Below, one piece after another: positions 8,345 to 18,290 of a stretch of 44,885 nucleotides of DNA. The stretch is from Gemmatimonadota bacterium (GTDB lineage Bacteria; Gemmatimonadota; Gemmatimonadetes; Longimicrobiales; Gaopeijiaceae), in contig JBBEBG010000003.1 in NCBI GenBank assembly GCA_040882465.1, positions 1 through 44,885 of the forward strand, given 5' to 3'. Below the pieces are notes generated by a model. It did no database searches, was not told the DNA's origin, and saw nothing but the letters and a program-made list of their open reading frames with translations. Within the stretch, counting starts at the first letter, position 1, and each line of letters begins with the position of its first letter. Both the position numbers and the translations under genes were made by a program.

Positions 8345-9088
8345 TCAAGACTGACCATGTGTTCCGGACTGTCCCGCGGCCTGAGCCCACCCGCCTTCCA
8401 CGGCCCGCACCTTCCGTCGATTCCAGTTCCAGATCACCTGCTGGTACGGCCGCACGAGGTAGTTGAGTGGCGCCACGATCATGTGAACCAGGCGGGTGAA
8501 GGGGATCATGAAGAGGATGGCGAAGGCTCCGATCACGTGGAGCTTGATCACCCATGACATCCCCGTGAGATCACTGATGTCCGGCGAAAAGGCGGCAAGC
8601 GACCAGAGGTAGGGCGTGAGCGTGGCCGCGAACCATGAGGAGCCCCATCGGAAGCCGACCGCGATCCATACGCCCAGGATCACCTGGCCGAGAAGGAGAA
8701 GCTCGATCGCCACGTCCATCTTCGTCGTGACGGCCCGGATCCTGGGGTTGGTGAGCCTGCGAACGACGAGTGCGGACAGCCCGATGAGCGTCGCAAGGCC
8801 GAACCCGAGGCCCGACACTTCGAGAATCAACATTCGCAGAGGCTGACCATTCCACGCGAGGACGGCGCGCGGGATGAGGAGCGCGATGAGATGCCCGAAG
8901 AAGAGAGCCAAGATTCCGAAGTGAAACGGAATCGAACCCCAGAAGAGGGTCCGTCCTTCGAGGAATTGCGAAGAGAGCGAAGAAACGGTGAAACCCTTCT
9001 TGCGATATCGCTGGAAAGTTCCGATCGCGAACACGAATACCGCCACATACGGAAAGGCGACCAGCGTGAAGGTGTCGAGTAGGCTCAT
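8345..9088 (-). CDS. narI: Respiratory nitrate reductase gamma subunit NarI (cytochrome b)
   Basis: The membrane dihaem b subunit that oxidises quinol and passes electrons to NarH. At 247 residues it is close to the E. coli 225. Five hydrophobic helices are visible. The two pairs of haem-ligand histidines are present: IPFHFGILALFFGH early, and KLHVIGAFAILFMIPFTRLVH near the C-terminus (matching E. coli His56/66 and His187/205). It starts 4 bases inside the narJ stop (ATGA overlap). The last 35 residues are a cytoplasmic tail. Confidence 0.95.
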   Translation of the reverse strand: MSLLDTFTLVAFPYVAVFVFAIGTFQRYRKKGFTVSSLSSQFLEGRTLFWGSIPFHFGILALFFGHLIALLIPRAVLAWNGQPLRMLILEVSGLGFGLATLIGLSALVVRRLTNPRIRAVTTKMDVAIELLLLGQVILGVWIAVGFRWGSSWFAATLTPYLWSLAAFSPDISDLTGMSWVIKLHVIGAFAILFMIPFTRLVHMIVAPLNYLVRPYQQVIWNWNRRKVRAVEGGWAQAAGQSGTHGQS

Positions 9089-9804
9089 GGCGCCTCTCCC
9101 AATGCGTAGCTTGGTTGGTCGGAGGGCTCGATCTCCAACTCCCGGGCGATTCCATTCAGGAAGTCGTGCGAAGGGGCGGGAGACGACGCATCCGAGGAAA
9201 CCTTGAAGTCCGTTTCCAGCACCGCCAGAACCGATTCGAGCGGGTGGCGGAACATGGTGCCCCGCTCCGTCGAAGTGACGATCAGCGTGCCGAAGTGCTT
9301 GCGGTACAGCTCGTCCCGCCCGGAGATGCGTCGTTGATCGAACTCCTCGATCATCTGCCTTAGCGCCGGATGGAAAACTTCCGTGACCAATTCCCCCGCC
9401 AGGTCACGGTCCTCCCACCGGGCCAGGAGCCGCAGGACGTTCGGGAGATGATCCGGGAGTTCGCTCCCGAAGTCGATCCCCAGGGCTCGCCCCTCTCGGT
9501 TCAGATTCGCGAGGAGCTCTCCCCGCTTGTAATCATCTCCGAATACGAGATAGCCGACGCTGAGCGTCGTGATCGGCTGAACATCGAAGGACCTTGTGAA
9601 GATCTCCTGGACCTCGTCGAGGGCCTCCGGCGTGAAGGGACCCCCTTCCGTCGGAAGGAGCTTGGCGAAGGCATCGAGATGGGCGGCCCCCACGACGTAC
9701 CGCCCGGCCAGCAGGTCGTAGGTCGCCTGGACCCAGGAGGGATAGTCGCGGCGAGGATAGTCGAAGAGGGTCGCCAGATGCTCGTAGTGCGTAAATGGGT
9801 GCAT
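9085..9804 (-). CDS. narJ: Nitrate reductase assembly chaperone NarJ
   Basis: Private chaperone that helps insert the molybdenum cofactor into NarG before membrane attachment; it is not part of the final enzyme. At 239 residues (E. coli 236) it has the helical NarJ/TorD fold with the typical YEHLATLFDYPR opening, the LSVGYLVFGDDYKRGELLANL segment (family: xxLFgxdxxRGxxLvxL) and DHLPNVLRLLA. It overlaps narI by 4 bases and follows narH with a 2-base gap. Confidence 0.93.
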   Translation of the reverse strand: MHPFTHYEHLATLFDYPRRDYPSWVQATYDLLAGRYVVGAAHLDAFAKLLPTEGGPFTPEALDEVQEIFTRSFDVQPITTLSVGYLVFGDDYKRGELLANLNREGRALGIDFGSELPDHLPNVLRLLARWEDRDLAGELVTEVFHPALRQMIEEFDQRRISGRDELYRKHFGTLIVTSTERGTMFRHPLESVLAVLETDFKVSSDASSPAPSHDFLNGIARELEIEPSDQPSYALGEAP

Positions 9805-9806
9805 GA

Positions 9807-11375
9807 TCAGAGCCCCCTCGAGGCGGAGCCGACCTTGAATCCGAAGCCGGTTTCGCCTTTGACACTGTTGACGTCCCCCGTGTCGTCCATCAGCTCGATG
9901 GCTTGCTCCCGGTGCGCTGCGGGAATCACGAAGCGATCGTCGAACTTGGCCAGTGAAGTCAGATAGTAGATCGCCTCGGCGAGCTCTGGGGTCAGTCGTG
10001 TGTCCGCCAGGGCAGAGCTGACCGTTGCTTCGTCGACGTCTCCCACGGTCGCCAGCCTACGATGCAACCGCACGGCCATGAGTTTCTTCAGACGATCGGC
10101 CACCGCCGCCGTATCCCCCGCGCTGAAGAGGTTGGCCATGTACTTGAGCGGGAATCGCGCGTCATCGATCGTTCCGAACAGCTCCCGCGTTGTCGTGTTG
10201 TAGAGCCAACCGTCGGACCAGTCCTTCGCGATCGGATTGATCTTCCCCGCCTGTTCGGAGTCCGCGGTCTTGGTAACTGCAGCCATCACCGGGAGGAGGG
10301 GGGGCACGTAGAAGAGCATCGGGAGCGTGCGAAATTCCGGATGGAGCGGGAGCGCCAAATTCCACACCTTCACGAACTTGTAGGTGGGGGACTTCTGGGC
10401 GGATTCGATCGTGGAATCGGCCACTCCATTGGCTTTCGCCGCCGCGATGACCTCTGGGTCGAAGGGATCCAGGATCATGTCCAACTGTCGGTCGACCAAC
10501 TCGAACTCGGGCGCCGATGCGACGGCCTCGATCCGGTCCGCATCGTAGAGCATGACGCCCAGGTATCGAATCCGGCCCACGCACGAGTGCATGCAGGCGG
10601 GCGCGAGGCCGGATTCGATACGGGGGTAGCACAGGATGCACTTCTCTGATTTTCCTGTGCTCCAGTTGAAGTACGCCTTCTTGTAAGGACAGGCGGTCAC
10701 GCACATCCGCCATCCCCTGCAAACGTCCTGATTGATCAAGACCACACCGTCTTCCCCCCGTTTGTAGATCGCTCCGGAGGGACAGGCCGCCACACAGGAT
10801 GCGTTCAGGCAATGATTGCAGATCCGCGGGAGATAGAAGAAGGCGAGTCGCTCCAACTCGAACATGGCCTCCTGCTCTTCCTGGGAGAGGTTCTGGAAAT
10901 TGGGATCCTTGCGGGCATGGTCGGGCGAGCCGCTTAGATCGTCGTCCCAGTTGGGACCCATCCGGATGTCCATCGGCTCGCCGGTGATCATCGAGATGGG
11001 CCGCGCTGTCGGCTGGACGTCCCCGGCCGGGGACTCGATCAGATCGCTGTACTTGAAGGTGAAGGGCTCATAGTAGTCATCGATCATCGGGAGATGGGGG
11101 TTGTGGAAGATGTTCGTGAGACTCTTCGGTTTCCCTGCTCCCTTCAGCCGAATCCCGGCTCCATCTTTCTCCCACCCGCCCTTGTAAGTGTCCTGATCCT
11201 CCCAGTTCGAGGGATAGCCGGTGCCGGGCTTCGTCTCGACGTTGTTCCACCACATGTATTCGGCGCCCTTTCGATCCGTCCAGAGGTTCTTGCAGGCGAT
11301 CGAGCAGGTGTGGCACCCGATGCACTTGTCCAGGTGAAACACCATCGAAATCTGTGAGCGCACATCCATCTTCAT
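9807..11375 (-). CDS. narH: Respiratory nitrate reductase beta subunit NarH
   Basis: Iron-sulfur electron-transfer subunit between NarI and NarG. At 522 residues (E. coli 512) all four cluster motifs are visible: Cys18/21/24/28 (CIGCHTCSIAC), CNHCLNASCVAACP, the third motif CRGWRMCVTACP with Trp in place of one Cys, as expected for the [3Fe-4S] centre, and CILCYPRIESGLAPAC with MHSC. The start MKMDVRSQISMVFHLDKC matches the family. The stop is 2 bases before narJ and the start 23 bases after narG. No signal peptide, so the catalytic side is cytoplasmic. Confidence 0.96.
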   Translation of the reverse strand: MKMDVRSQISMVFHLDKCIGCHTCSIACKNLWTDRKGAEYMWWNNVETKPGTGYPSNWEDQDTYKGGWEKDGAGIRLKGAGKPKSLTNIFHNPHLPMIDDYYEPFTFKYSDLIESPAGDVQPTARPISMITGEPMDIRMGPNWDDDLSGSPDHARKDPNFQNLSQEEQEAMFELERLAFFYLPRICNHCLNASCVAACPSGAIYKRGEDGVVLINQDVCRGWRMCVTACPYKKAYFNWSTGKSEKCILCYPRIESGLAPACMHSCVGRIRYLGVMLYDADRIEAVASAPEFELVDRQLDMILDPFDPEVIAAAKANGVADSTIESAQKSPTYKFVKVWNLALPLHPEFRTLPMLFYVPPLLPVMAAVTKTADSEQAGKINPIAKDWSDGWLYNTTTRELFGTIDDARFPLKYMANLFSAGDTAAVADRLKKLMAVRLHRRLATVGDVDEATVSSALADTRLTPELAEAIYYLTSLAKFDDRFVIPAAHREQAIELMDDTGDVNSVKGETGFGFKVGSASRGL

Positions 11376-11398
11376 TCTCCCTTAGCGTGGGGGCGGCC

Positions 11399-14300
11399 TC
11401 AGAATTCCACCCTGTCCATCTTCTTGATCACGACGTGCGTGTCCCGATTCGGAGCGATGGGCCCCCAATAGTTGAACCCGTAGCTGAACTGGCCGTATCC
11501 GCCCGCCAGGAAGTTCGGCTTGAGGTGGATGCGCGTGAGGCTGTTGTGCCCACCCGCTCGCTTGCCGTTTCTCACCTGCGACTTCGGAATACCGATGGTG
11601 CGCTCGGGGACGTGGTAAACGATGCAGACGCCCTTCGGGATCCGTGCGCTGACCGTGCAGCGTGCGGAGTAGACACCGTGGTCGTTGTGGACCTCGACCC
11701 AGTCGTTGTCGCGAATGTCCATCTCGGCGGCGTCCGGCTCACTCATCCACACGGGCTCGCACCCTCGACTGAGCGTCAGCATGCGGTGGTTGTCGCCGTA
11801 AGTGGAGTGGATATGCCACTTCCCGTGGGGTGTGAGGCAGTTGAGAACGCGCGCCTCTCCCCGTTTTAGGGTTTCCCGCAGGTCGCCGTAGGCTTCCGGT
11901 TTGGGAGAGGGCTTATACGTCGGAAGGTTCTCCCCGAAAGCCAGGTACATCTCGTGATCGAGATAGAAGTGCTGCCGGCCCGTGAGCGTCCGCCACGGGA
12001 GCAGCCTCTCGATGTTTACGGTATAGGCGGCGTAGGCCCTGCCACCGTTCATGTCACCCGACCAGAGGGGCGACGTGTTGTAGCGACGAGGCTGGGCCTG
12101 GAGGTCGGCGTAGGTGAGCTCGACGCTGTCCGTGTTAGTCGCGAGGTCGGTGAGTGGCACGCCAGCCCGCTCCTCGGCCCCCTCGTAAGCGCGACGGTTG
12201 AGCTTCCCATTCGTCATCGTGGAGAGCTTCAGGACCGCGTTAGCCGCGGACACGTCCTCCTTGAGCGACGGGTAGGTGCTCCCGTTCCGCCGTTCCGCGG
12301 GGAAGTGCCGGGACCCGACCATCTCGTCGTAGACGTCGGCACACTGGTATGAATTTCCGTGCGCTCCCAGGCCAGCAGTTCGCACGCGGTCACCGAGGGA
12401 AATGAATTTCTCGTAGATCTGCGCGTAATCGCGCTCCACCACGGAGAGCCCCTGGGTCGTGCTCCCCGGGACGGGCGCGCACTCCCCCAGATACCAGTCG
12501 CGCATGGTGGGCTGGGATACCTCCCCAGGGGAATCGTGCGCGATGGCCGTGGCGATCACATCCTTCTTGGCGCCTGGGAAGTACTTCTTCGCCACCGCAC
12601 TCGTGGCCTTCGCGAGGTCGCGGAAGATGGCCCAGTCCGTCTTCGACTCCCAGACCGGTGGGATGGCAGCCGAGAGCGGATGGATGAAGGAGTGGAGATC
12701 CGTGCTGTTCAAGTCGGCCTTCTCATACCACGATGCGGCCGGGAGCACGATATCGGAGTAAAGCGCCGAGGAATCCATGCGGAAGTTGAGGTCCACCACG
12801 AGGTCCATCTTCCCGACTGGAGCCACGTCGTGCCACACGACTTCCTTGGGGCGTTCTGGCGAGTCCTCCGCAATGACGTTGTCGTGGGTGCCGAGATAGT
12901 GCCTGAGGCAGTACTCGTGCCCCTTCATGCTCCCCATGATGGCGTTCCCTCGCCAGATGTACCACACGCGAGGAAAGTTCTCCTCGGCGTCGGGATCGCT
13001 CACCGAGTAACTGATCTCTCGATTTTTGAGCTTCTGTACGACGTACTTCTTGATCGCCTCGTCGTCCGCCGCTCCGCTCGCCGCCGCTTCCCGACATAGA
13101 TCCAGCGGATTCCGGTTGTATTGCGGGTAGTAAGGCATCCATCCCATCCGCACCGACTTGAAGATCAGGTCGGCCGTGTGTTGGCGGGTGAGATCGTTGT
13201 CCGGCACCGTGTTGTAGCCGGAGAACTGACCGTCGTACCGGTACTGGCAGGTATTCAGATAATGCCAGATCGGGGCCTGCTGGAGCCTGGCGGCGGGATA
13301 CCAGTCCTTCGCGAAGGCGATCGCGCCCCAGGAGTCTGCAGGGGCCAGCTTCTCCTGTCCTACGTAGTGGTTGAGTCCACCGCCATTCTTCCCTACGCAC
13401 CCCGTGAGCATCAGAGCCATCGCGCCAGCGCGATACATGAGATTGGAGTGGTACCAGTGGTTGATCCCCGCCCCCACGATGATCATGCACTTTCCGCCCG
13501 TGGCGTCGGCGGTGTTGGACCACTCGCGGGCAAATTGGAGGACCGTAGCTCCCGAGATCCCGGTGAAGATTTCCTGCCATCCCGGGGTGTAGGCGGAATC
13601 CTTGTCGTCGTAACTCGTTGGATAAGCGCCGGCGAGTCCGCGGCCTACGCCGAACTGAGCCATCATGAGGTCGTACGCCGTCGTGACGAGGACCGGGCCC
13701 TCGGTCGTCTCGACTTCGATCACGGGGACCCCCCGCGTCACGGTGCTGTCGAGTCCGAAGTCCGTGAAGGCCACCTGGGCGACCTTCTCGCTGCGATCGA
13801 GAAGAGTTAGGACCGGGTCGTAGGGGCGATCGTCCACATCGCTCTCGTACTTCAGGTTCCAGTTTCCCTTCTTCCCGTCCCAGCGACCACCCGCGCTCCC
13901 CTTGGGAACGACCAGGTCCCCGCTCGTTGCATCGAGGTTTAGAAACTTCCAGTCGCCCTTCTCGATGCTCCGATACGGCTCGACCTCGTTCGCGCGGAGC
14001 AGTCGGCCCGGCCGATAAACATCGCCCTCCTGCTCGAGCTTCACTAGGAAAGGACCGTCGCTGTATCGCTTCACATAATCGATGAAGGACGGCGTCTTCC
14101 TCTCATAATGAAATTCTTTCAGGATCACGTGGGTCACGGCCATCCAAAAGGCGCCGTCGCTTCCAGCATGGAGCGGAACCCACTGGTCCGCATACTTGCA
14201 GAGTTGGCTGAAGTCGGGACTAAACACGACTGTCTTCGTGCCATTGTGTCGTGATTCCGCGAAGAAGTGGCAGTCGGGGGTGCGTGTCATGTTCAAATTC

Positions 14301-15016
14301 GCACCCATATCCGCGATCATCTTCGCGTTGTACCAATCCGCGCTCTCGCAAACGTCCGTCTGCTCTCCCCAGATCTCGGGAAAGGCAGTGGGGAGGTCAC
14401 AGTACCAGTCATAGAAACTCAGATTGAACCCGCCGAAGAGCTGGAGAAAGCGGGAGCCGGCCGCGTAGCTGAGCATCGACATGGCCGGAATCGGGCTGAA
14501 GCCTGCCACCCGGTCGGGACCGTACTTCTCCGCCGTGCTGATGTTCGCAACGGCCATGATCTCCAGGACCTCGTCCCACGTAGCCCTCCTGAAGCCGCCC
14601 TTTCCCCGGGCCTGTTGGTACGCTTTGCGTGCGCTCTCGTCCGACTGCAGCGCTCTCCACGCCGCCATCGGGTCGCCGCCCGTCTCGCGCTTCTTGGCCC
14701 GCCAGGCGTCAAGCAACGCGCCACGGATGAGCGGGTACTTGATGCGAAGTGGGCTGTACAGATACCAGGAGAATGAGATTCCTCGCTGACACCCACGCGG
14801 TTCGTACGGTGGGAGGGAATCCTCGAGGAGGGGATAATCGAGCTGCTGGGTCTCCCAGGTGACGATTCCGTCTTTTACGTGGATCTGCCAGGAGCAGCCT
14901 CCCGTGCAGTTCACCCCGTGGGTGCTCCGCACGACCTTGTCGTGCTGGAAGCGGTTCCGGTAGAATTCCTCCCACTTCCGAGTCTCCGGGGAGATGATGT
15001 CCTTGATCCAGCCCAT
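11399..15016 (-). CDS. narG: Respiratory nitrate reductase alpha subunit NarG (bis-MGD molybdoenzyme)
   Basis: Catalytic subunit reducing nitrate to nitrite. The ATG at 15016 gives [20 protein letters not shown] and 1205 residues (E. coli 1247); the frame is open 72 codons further upstream but that part is unlike the family. The FS0 cluster ligands are H33-x3-C37-x3-C41-x34-C76, the NarG-specific His ligand form. The motif [18 protein letters not shown] contains the aspartate that binds molybdenum in E. coli (Asp222). No Tat signal is present, so this is the cytoplasm-facing type. A cytoplasmic-type nitrite oxidoreductase would look similar; the narJ-narI-narK-narK context favours nitrate reduction. 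Confidence 0.97.
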   Translation of the reverse strand: MGWIKDIISPETRKWEEFYRNRFQHDKVVRSTHGVNCTGGCSWQIHVKDGIVTWETQQLDYPLLEDSLPPYEPRGCQRGISFSWYLYSPLRIKYPLIRGALLDAWRAKKRETGGDPMAAWRALQSDESARKAYQQARGKGGFRRATWDEVLEIMAVANISTAEKYGPDRVAGFSPIPAMSMLSYAAGSRFLQLFGGFNLSFYDWYCDLPTAFPEIWGEQTDVCESADWYNAKMIADMGANLNMTRTPDCHFFAESRHNGTKTVVFSPDFSQLCKYADQWVPLHAGSDGAFWMAVTHVILKEFHYERKTPSFIDYVKRYSDGPFLVKLEQEGDVYRPGRLLRANEVEPYRSIEKGDWKFLNLDATSGDLVVPKGSAGGRWDGKKGNWNLKYESDVDDRPYDPVLTLLDRSEKVAQVAFTDFGLDSTVTRGVPVIEVETTEGPVLVTTAYDLMMAQFGVGRGLAGAYPTSYDDKDSAYTPGWQEIFTGISGATVLQFAREWSNTADATGGKCMIIVGAGINHWYHSNLMYRAGAMALMLTGCVGKNGGGLNHYVGQEKLAPADSWGAIAFAKDWYPAARLQQAPIWHYLNTCQYRYDGQFSGYNTVPDNDLTRQHTADLIFKSVRMGWMPYYPQYNRNPLDLCREAAASGAADDEAIKKYVVQKLKNREISYSVSDPDAEENFPRVWYIWRGNAIMGSMKGHEYCLRHYLGTHDNVIAEDSPERPKEVVWHDVAPVGKMDLVVDLNFRMDSSALYSDIVLPAASWYEKADLNSTDLHSFIHPLSAAIPPVWESKTDWAIFRDLAKATSAVAKKYFPGAKKDVIATAIAHDSPGEVSQPTMRDWYLGECAPVPGSTTQGLSVVERDYAQIYEKFISLGDRVRTAGLGAHGNSYQCADVYDEMVGSRHFPAERRNGSTYPSLKEDVSAANAVLKLSTMTNGKLNRRAYEGAEERAGVPLTDLATNTDSVELTYADLQAQPRRYNTSPLWSGDMNGGRAYAAYTVNIERLLPWRTLTGRQHFYLDHEMYLAFGENLPTYKPSPKPEAYGDLRETLKRGEARVLNCLTPHGKWHIHSTYGDNHRMLTLSRGCEPVWMSEPDAAEMDIRDNDWVEVHNDHGVYSARCTVSARIPKGVCIVYHVPERTIGIPKSQVRNGKRAGGHNSLTRIHLKPNFLAGGYGQFSYGFNYWGPIAPNRDTHVVIKKMDRVEF

Positions 15017-15113
15017 GACCGTGGCGCTCCAATGAAGGGATTCGTTCCGTCCGTCTTCCGCGAGTTCTGGTTCGATCGGACGGGAGCGACTCGCTATCGC
15101 GCCCGTGCCTGCC

Positions 15114-15971
15114 TCACCGGCTCTTGATCTGCCGCTCGAACATCTCTCGATAAACCGGACCCGTCCGTCTTCCACGCCAGGCAAGGGAGCTGATGCCGAT
15201 GAGGAGTGCGGTACCGAGCAGCGCCGCCCCAAAGAACCAAAATCCGACGTTGCGCGGAGACGCGGCGGCCGCCTGATCGGTGCCCGCTCCGATCATGAAA
15301 GCCGTCAGCGCAGCGACCTCAGGTTGTGTGGGCGGCCGGCCTTCATACGCGCCCCGCATCGCTGGAAATGGAGGACTGCTGAGGATCGCTTGGACTGCGG
15401 GGCCTCCGAGGCGCTCGTAAGCCCCGGTCAGATCCACCGCGAGGTTACCGCCCCACGAAACGCCGGCTCCCGTGAGGCCGTGGCACGAGGCGCAGCTCGG
15501 TCCCCGGCCGTCGAGCCGCGTCCTCCCCTCGAAGAGTGCGCGCCCCAGTAAGACATCAGCTTCGCGCGGCGGCGCAGTGAATACCGGGGGAGCGGCCGCC
15601 ACATCGACGGGTGCAGCCGTAAAGAGGTATGCGAGCAAGGATTCGGCCTGGTCTTCGGTGATGCCCATGTTCGGCATCGCCATACTGTGCTCGGCAGCGA
15701 GCCGTGTGCTGATCGTGTCACCGGAAGCCAATAGACGGTCCGGCCCCGTGATCTTGGAAATCAGCCAGCTCGTCTCCCGCCGATCGAGCACCCCCGCGAG
15801 CCCCGGACCGACGACGCGGTCGGACCCGACTGAGTGGCAGGCCGTGCAGGTGGATTGAAAAAGTGCCTCTCCCGCCGTCTGGGCTTCGAGAGATACGGCC
15901 GGGAGGGCTCCGATACCGGCCAACAGGATCAGGTGACGGATCCTTCTTCCGGGCGGCGATCGCATCGACAT
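15114..15971 (-). CDS. narC: Membrane-anchored dihaem cytochrome c, NarC-like
   Basis: Predicted 285-residue periplasmic electron carrier. Start chosen at 15971 because GGAG lies 8 bases upstream; two other ATGs flank it. Signal sequence about residues 11-31, first haem motif CTACH (42-46) with a candidate axial Met in the MAMPNMG segment near 98-102, second haem motif CASCH (160-164) with a candidate Met in FPAMRGAY, then a C-terminal helix about 243-264 and a basic tail. It sits directly before narG (97-base gap). In Thermus the nar operon likewise opens with a dihaem cytochrome narC ahead of narGHJI. That parallel is the basis for the name; the role in quinol oxidation or enzyme anchoring is inferred. 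Confidence 0.82.
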   Translation of the reverse strand: MSMRSPPGRRIRHLILLAGIGALPAVSLEAQTAGEALFQSTCTACHSVGSDRVVGPGLAGVLDRRETSWLISKITGPDRLLASGDTISTRLAAEHSMAMPNMGITEDQAESLLAYLFTAAPVDVAAAPPVFTAPPREADVLLGRALFEGRTRLDGRGPSCASCHGLTGAGVSWGGNLAVDLTGAYERLGGPAVQAILSSPPFPAMRGAYEGRPPTQPEVAALTAFMIGAGTDQAAAASPRNVGFWFFGAALLGTALLIGISSLAWRGRRTGPVYREMFERQIKSR

Positions 15972-16059
15972 GAGAAAGCTCCAACCGTGTCGGGTCAGGC
16001 ACATGGGCAAGGATCGGGGCTAAGACATCCGGGTCCCGGAGCTCGCTCCCAGGAATGTG

Positions 16060-17349
16060 TCAACGAGAGCATAGGGTAGGCAGTCGGGAATTCCCGGAAC
16101 CAGGTGTGGGGAGTTCTCCGACGCGCGGCCGCGCTCCCCATCCTGGGATCCGCTGCCTGAAGTAGACGTCCACCTCTTGGGCCTCTCCTCGCCCCACCAT
16201 GCGCAGATACTGCGCCGGAACGTGAGCGCAGGAAGGATCGGCCTCGAGTGCATCGCCGGTGAGGGCCCAGGCGCGCGCCCGGCTTCCCCCACACACCGAT
16301 CGGTACTCGCAGATTCCGCATTTTCCCTTTAGGAGGTCCGGATTACGAAGGGCCCGGAACAGCTCGTGGTCTCGATAGACGGCGACGGGGTCGTCCGTCC
16401 GGATGTTCCCGGCAGAGACGGGCAGGAAGCCTGAAGGGAACAGATCCCCGCGGTGGCTTATGAACAGGAATCCATTTCCGTCGTTCACTCCGCGCGCCCG
16501 CCCTACGCCGTCCGCGAGGCTGAACCCGACGCCACCGGTCAAAGGAGAAGGAAGTTGGTTTCGCTCGCCTTGCCTGCGGGATGCCACCTGCCGTTCGAGC
16601 ACGACGCGCCTGTACTGAGGAGCTGCCGTACTCTTCACATCGAAGGGCGCATCGAGGGAGAGATCGTACATTCGATGAAAGACCCGCTCGAGCTCATCGG
16701 GGGATGGGAGATCCCCGGAACGACCACGTCCGATCGGGACCAGGAAGAAGACGGACCAGAGGGCGATCCCGAGCTTTCTCACGAGGGCCCCCATCGCATC
16801 GAAGTCGGAGAGCGTACCTCGACTTACGGTCGAGTTGACCTGGGTCGAGATCCCGAGATCCCGCGCCATCTCGAGCATCCCGATCGTCCAATCGTAAGAC
16901 CCCGCGACGCCTCTGAAGCGGTCATGACTCTCCGGAGTGGGGCCGTCCAGACTCACCGCCAACCGGGAGAGGCCGGCATCCCGCAACTCGCGAACCAACT
17001 CGGCCGTGACCAGTGGCGTGCCCGAGGGGGTGAGCCCCATCCGAAGGCCGAGCCGGGCTCCGTGCGCCACGAGATCGACGAGATCCGGACGCTTTGCGGG
17101 ATCCCCTCCCGTGAGGACAAAGAGGGGCCGTCCGAACCTCCGGATCCGGTTCATCATGTTCATGGCCTCGAGAGTCGAAAGTTCCCCACAGTCCCGGTAG
17201 GGACGCGCCCCGGCTCGACAGTGGATACAGGCCAGATCGCAGGCCTGGGTCGTCTCCCATATCACGAGGAAGGGGGCCCGATCAAAGTCGCTCGCGAGAA
17301 TGTCAGGACGACCTGATGTCGGGACCGCGAGATGGGACGATTCGCTCAT
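16060..17349 (-). CDS. Radical SAM/SPASM protein (NirJ/AhbD-like, TIGR04053-like)
   Basis: A 429-residue radical SAM enzyme. The ATG at 17349 is preceded by GGAGGAGGAAC. The [4Fe-4S]/SAM motif is C37-x3-C41-x2-C44 (CDLACIHC), followed by LTGGDP and LAVSLDGP strands of the partial TIM barrel. A SPASM segment near the C-terminus reads CGICEYRSVCGGSRARAWA, with a further Cys in DPSCAHVP. This arrangement matches haem-modifying (NirJ, AhbC/D) and peptide-modifying enzymes. As first gene after the promoter and directly before the dihaem cytochrome, it may serve haem or protein maturation for nitrate respiration (inference). The last 40 residues are low-complexity and Pro/Gly-rich. Confidence 0.82.
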   Translation of the reverse strand: MSESSHLAVPTSGRPDILASDFDRAPFLVIWETTQACDLACIHCRAGARPYRDCGELSTLEAMNMMNRIRRFGRPLFVLTGGDPAKRPDLVDLVAHGARLGLRMGLTPSGTPLVTAELVRELRDAGLSRLAVSLDGPTPESHDRFRGVAGSYDWTIGMLEMARDLGISTQVNSTVSRGTLSDFDAMGALVRKLGIALWSVFFLVPIGRGRSGDLPSPDELERVFHRMYDLSLDAPFDVKSTAAPQYRRVVLERQVASRRQGERNQLPSPLTGGVGFSLADGVGRARGVNDGNGFLFISHRGDLFPSGFLPVSAGNIRTDDPVAVYRDHELFRALRNPDLLKGKCGICEYRSVCGGSRARAWALTGDALEADPSCAHVPAQYLRMVGRGEAQEVDVYFRQRIPGWGARPRVGELPTPGSGNSRLPTLCSR

Positions 17350-17426
17350 AGTTCCTCCTCCTCCAGGCCGCGAGGGCGCCCTCGCCAACGGCCAAAAAGC
17401 ACTTGCGATCGAGGGACCTCGCCAAA

Positions 17427-17455
17427 AGTATAATTTCTCATATACAAATCCACAA
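17427..17455 (-). promoter_or_regulatory. Sigma70-like promoter of the nar operon with a dyad
   Basis: On the minus strand TTGTGG (17450-17455) and TATACT (17427-17432) are separated by exactly 17 bases, about 80 bases before the radical SAM start. Overlapping the spacer and -10 is a dyad with arms GTATA and TATAC 8 bases apart. This is one of the few AT-rich spots in the region. No FNR/NnrR-type TTGAT-N4-ATCAA site is seen. Confidence 0.6.
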
Positions 17456-17504
17456 TTGGGACCGTCCTTGGCGGGTCATGGCTCCATGGAAGACGCGGTC
17501 CCCC

Positions 17505-18002
17505 CTACCCTCCGCGGCTGAGTCGGACGGCCCAGTAGACGAGGAAGACCCCGATGCCAGCGTTCAGCCGCGCGACGATGGCCGACCATCGTCGCGCCCG
17601 CTCCCGTCCGTCCGTCCCCTCGGGGAGCCGCCCGGCCAATGGCCCCAGGAAGAAGTCATGCACCGCGCTCGCTCCCACCATGACTCCAACTGCCACGAGC
17701 TTCCATGCGAGGGCATGCCCGAACGGAGCATTCCAGAAGGTGGCCTCGCCCCGCGTCGCGAGGGACAGGACGCCCCGAAAGTGGAGGTTCGTCACTCCGG
17801 TCACCAAGAGGACTCCGATGCAAACCCACCCGACCCGCCGGGCACCTTCGCCTAGTTCCCGGAAGAGCCGGGCACGGAGACTCGGCGATTCCAACTTTCG
17901 GAGCACGGGAGCGCCGACGAGGGCGAGGAAGAACATCCCGCCGAGCCAGACCATGGCAGCGAGCACGTGGAAGGTGACGGACAGCTGGCGGAGGATGGGC
18001 AC
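17505..18002 (-). CDS. CopD-like four-helix membrane protein
   Basis: Predicted 165-residue inner-membrane protein with about four helices (roughly 8-30, 58-78, 92-112 and 142-160). The opening VTFHVLAAMVWLGGMFFLALV resembles the CopD/putative copper-resistance membrane family, where the early His and the WxGG turn recur. The start is GTG at 18002. It is upstream of the nar promoter on the same strand and may be transcribed into it. The CopD family name does not prove copper transport. Confidence 0.6.
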   Translation of the reverse strand: MPILRQLSVTFHVLAAMVWLGGMFFLALVGAPVLRKLESPSLRARLFRELGEGARRVGWVCIGVLLVTGVTNLHFRGVLSLATRGEATFWNAPFGHALAWKLVAVGVMVGASAVHDFFLGPLAGRLPEGTDGRERARRWSAIVARLNAGIGVFLVYWAVRLSRGG

Positions 18003-18290
18003 CGACGGGGTTCCGGGCGGGAGTGCGGAGATTCTATCAGGCTAGACGCCTCGGCGACGGGCGCTCCGAAGTCAAGAAGTCCGGCCTCGCAAGCAACCCT
18101 GACGAGAACGGTGCAGGCCCATCCTACTCCTGGAGCCCACAGTCGGCAATCCGGGGGAGAGTGGAGCTACTTCGGGGCGAGGGTTCCCGTCTTCCGCCTG
18201 GCTGAGTTGGCCACGGATCTTCCCTTGGTCAGCCCTGGGGTCAGCGCCCCGATCTCACCAAGCCGTTGCCACGATCCGGGGAAGAGGGTA

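Noticed and set aside
11399-15016. NarG as a nitrite oxidoreductase (NxrA)
   Set aside because: Cytoplasmic NxrA is similar, but narJ, narI with full haem ligands, two narK transporters and a former nirK all point to nitrate reduction. A phylogeny would settle it.
17350-17504. FNR/NnrR binding site controlling the nar operon
   Set aside because: No TTGAT-N4-ATCAA-like palindrome is present; only the GTATA/TATAC dyad.
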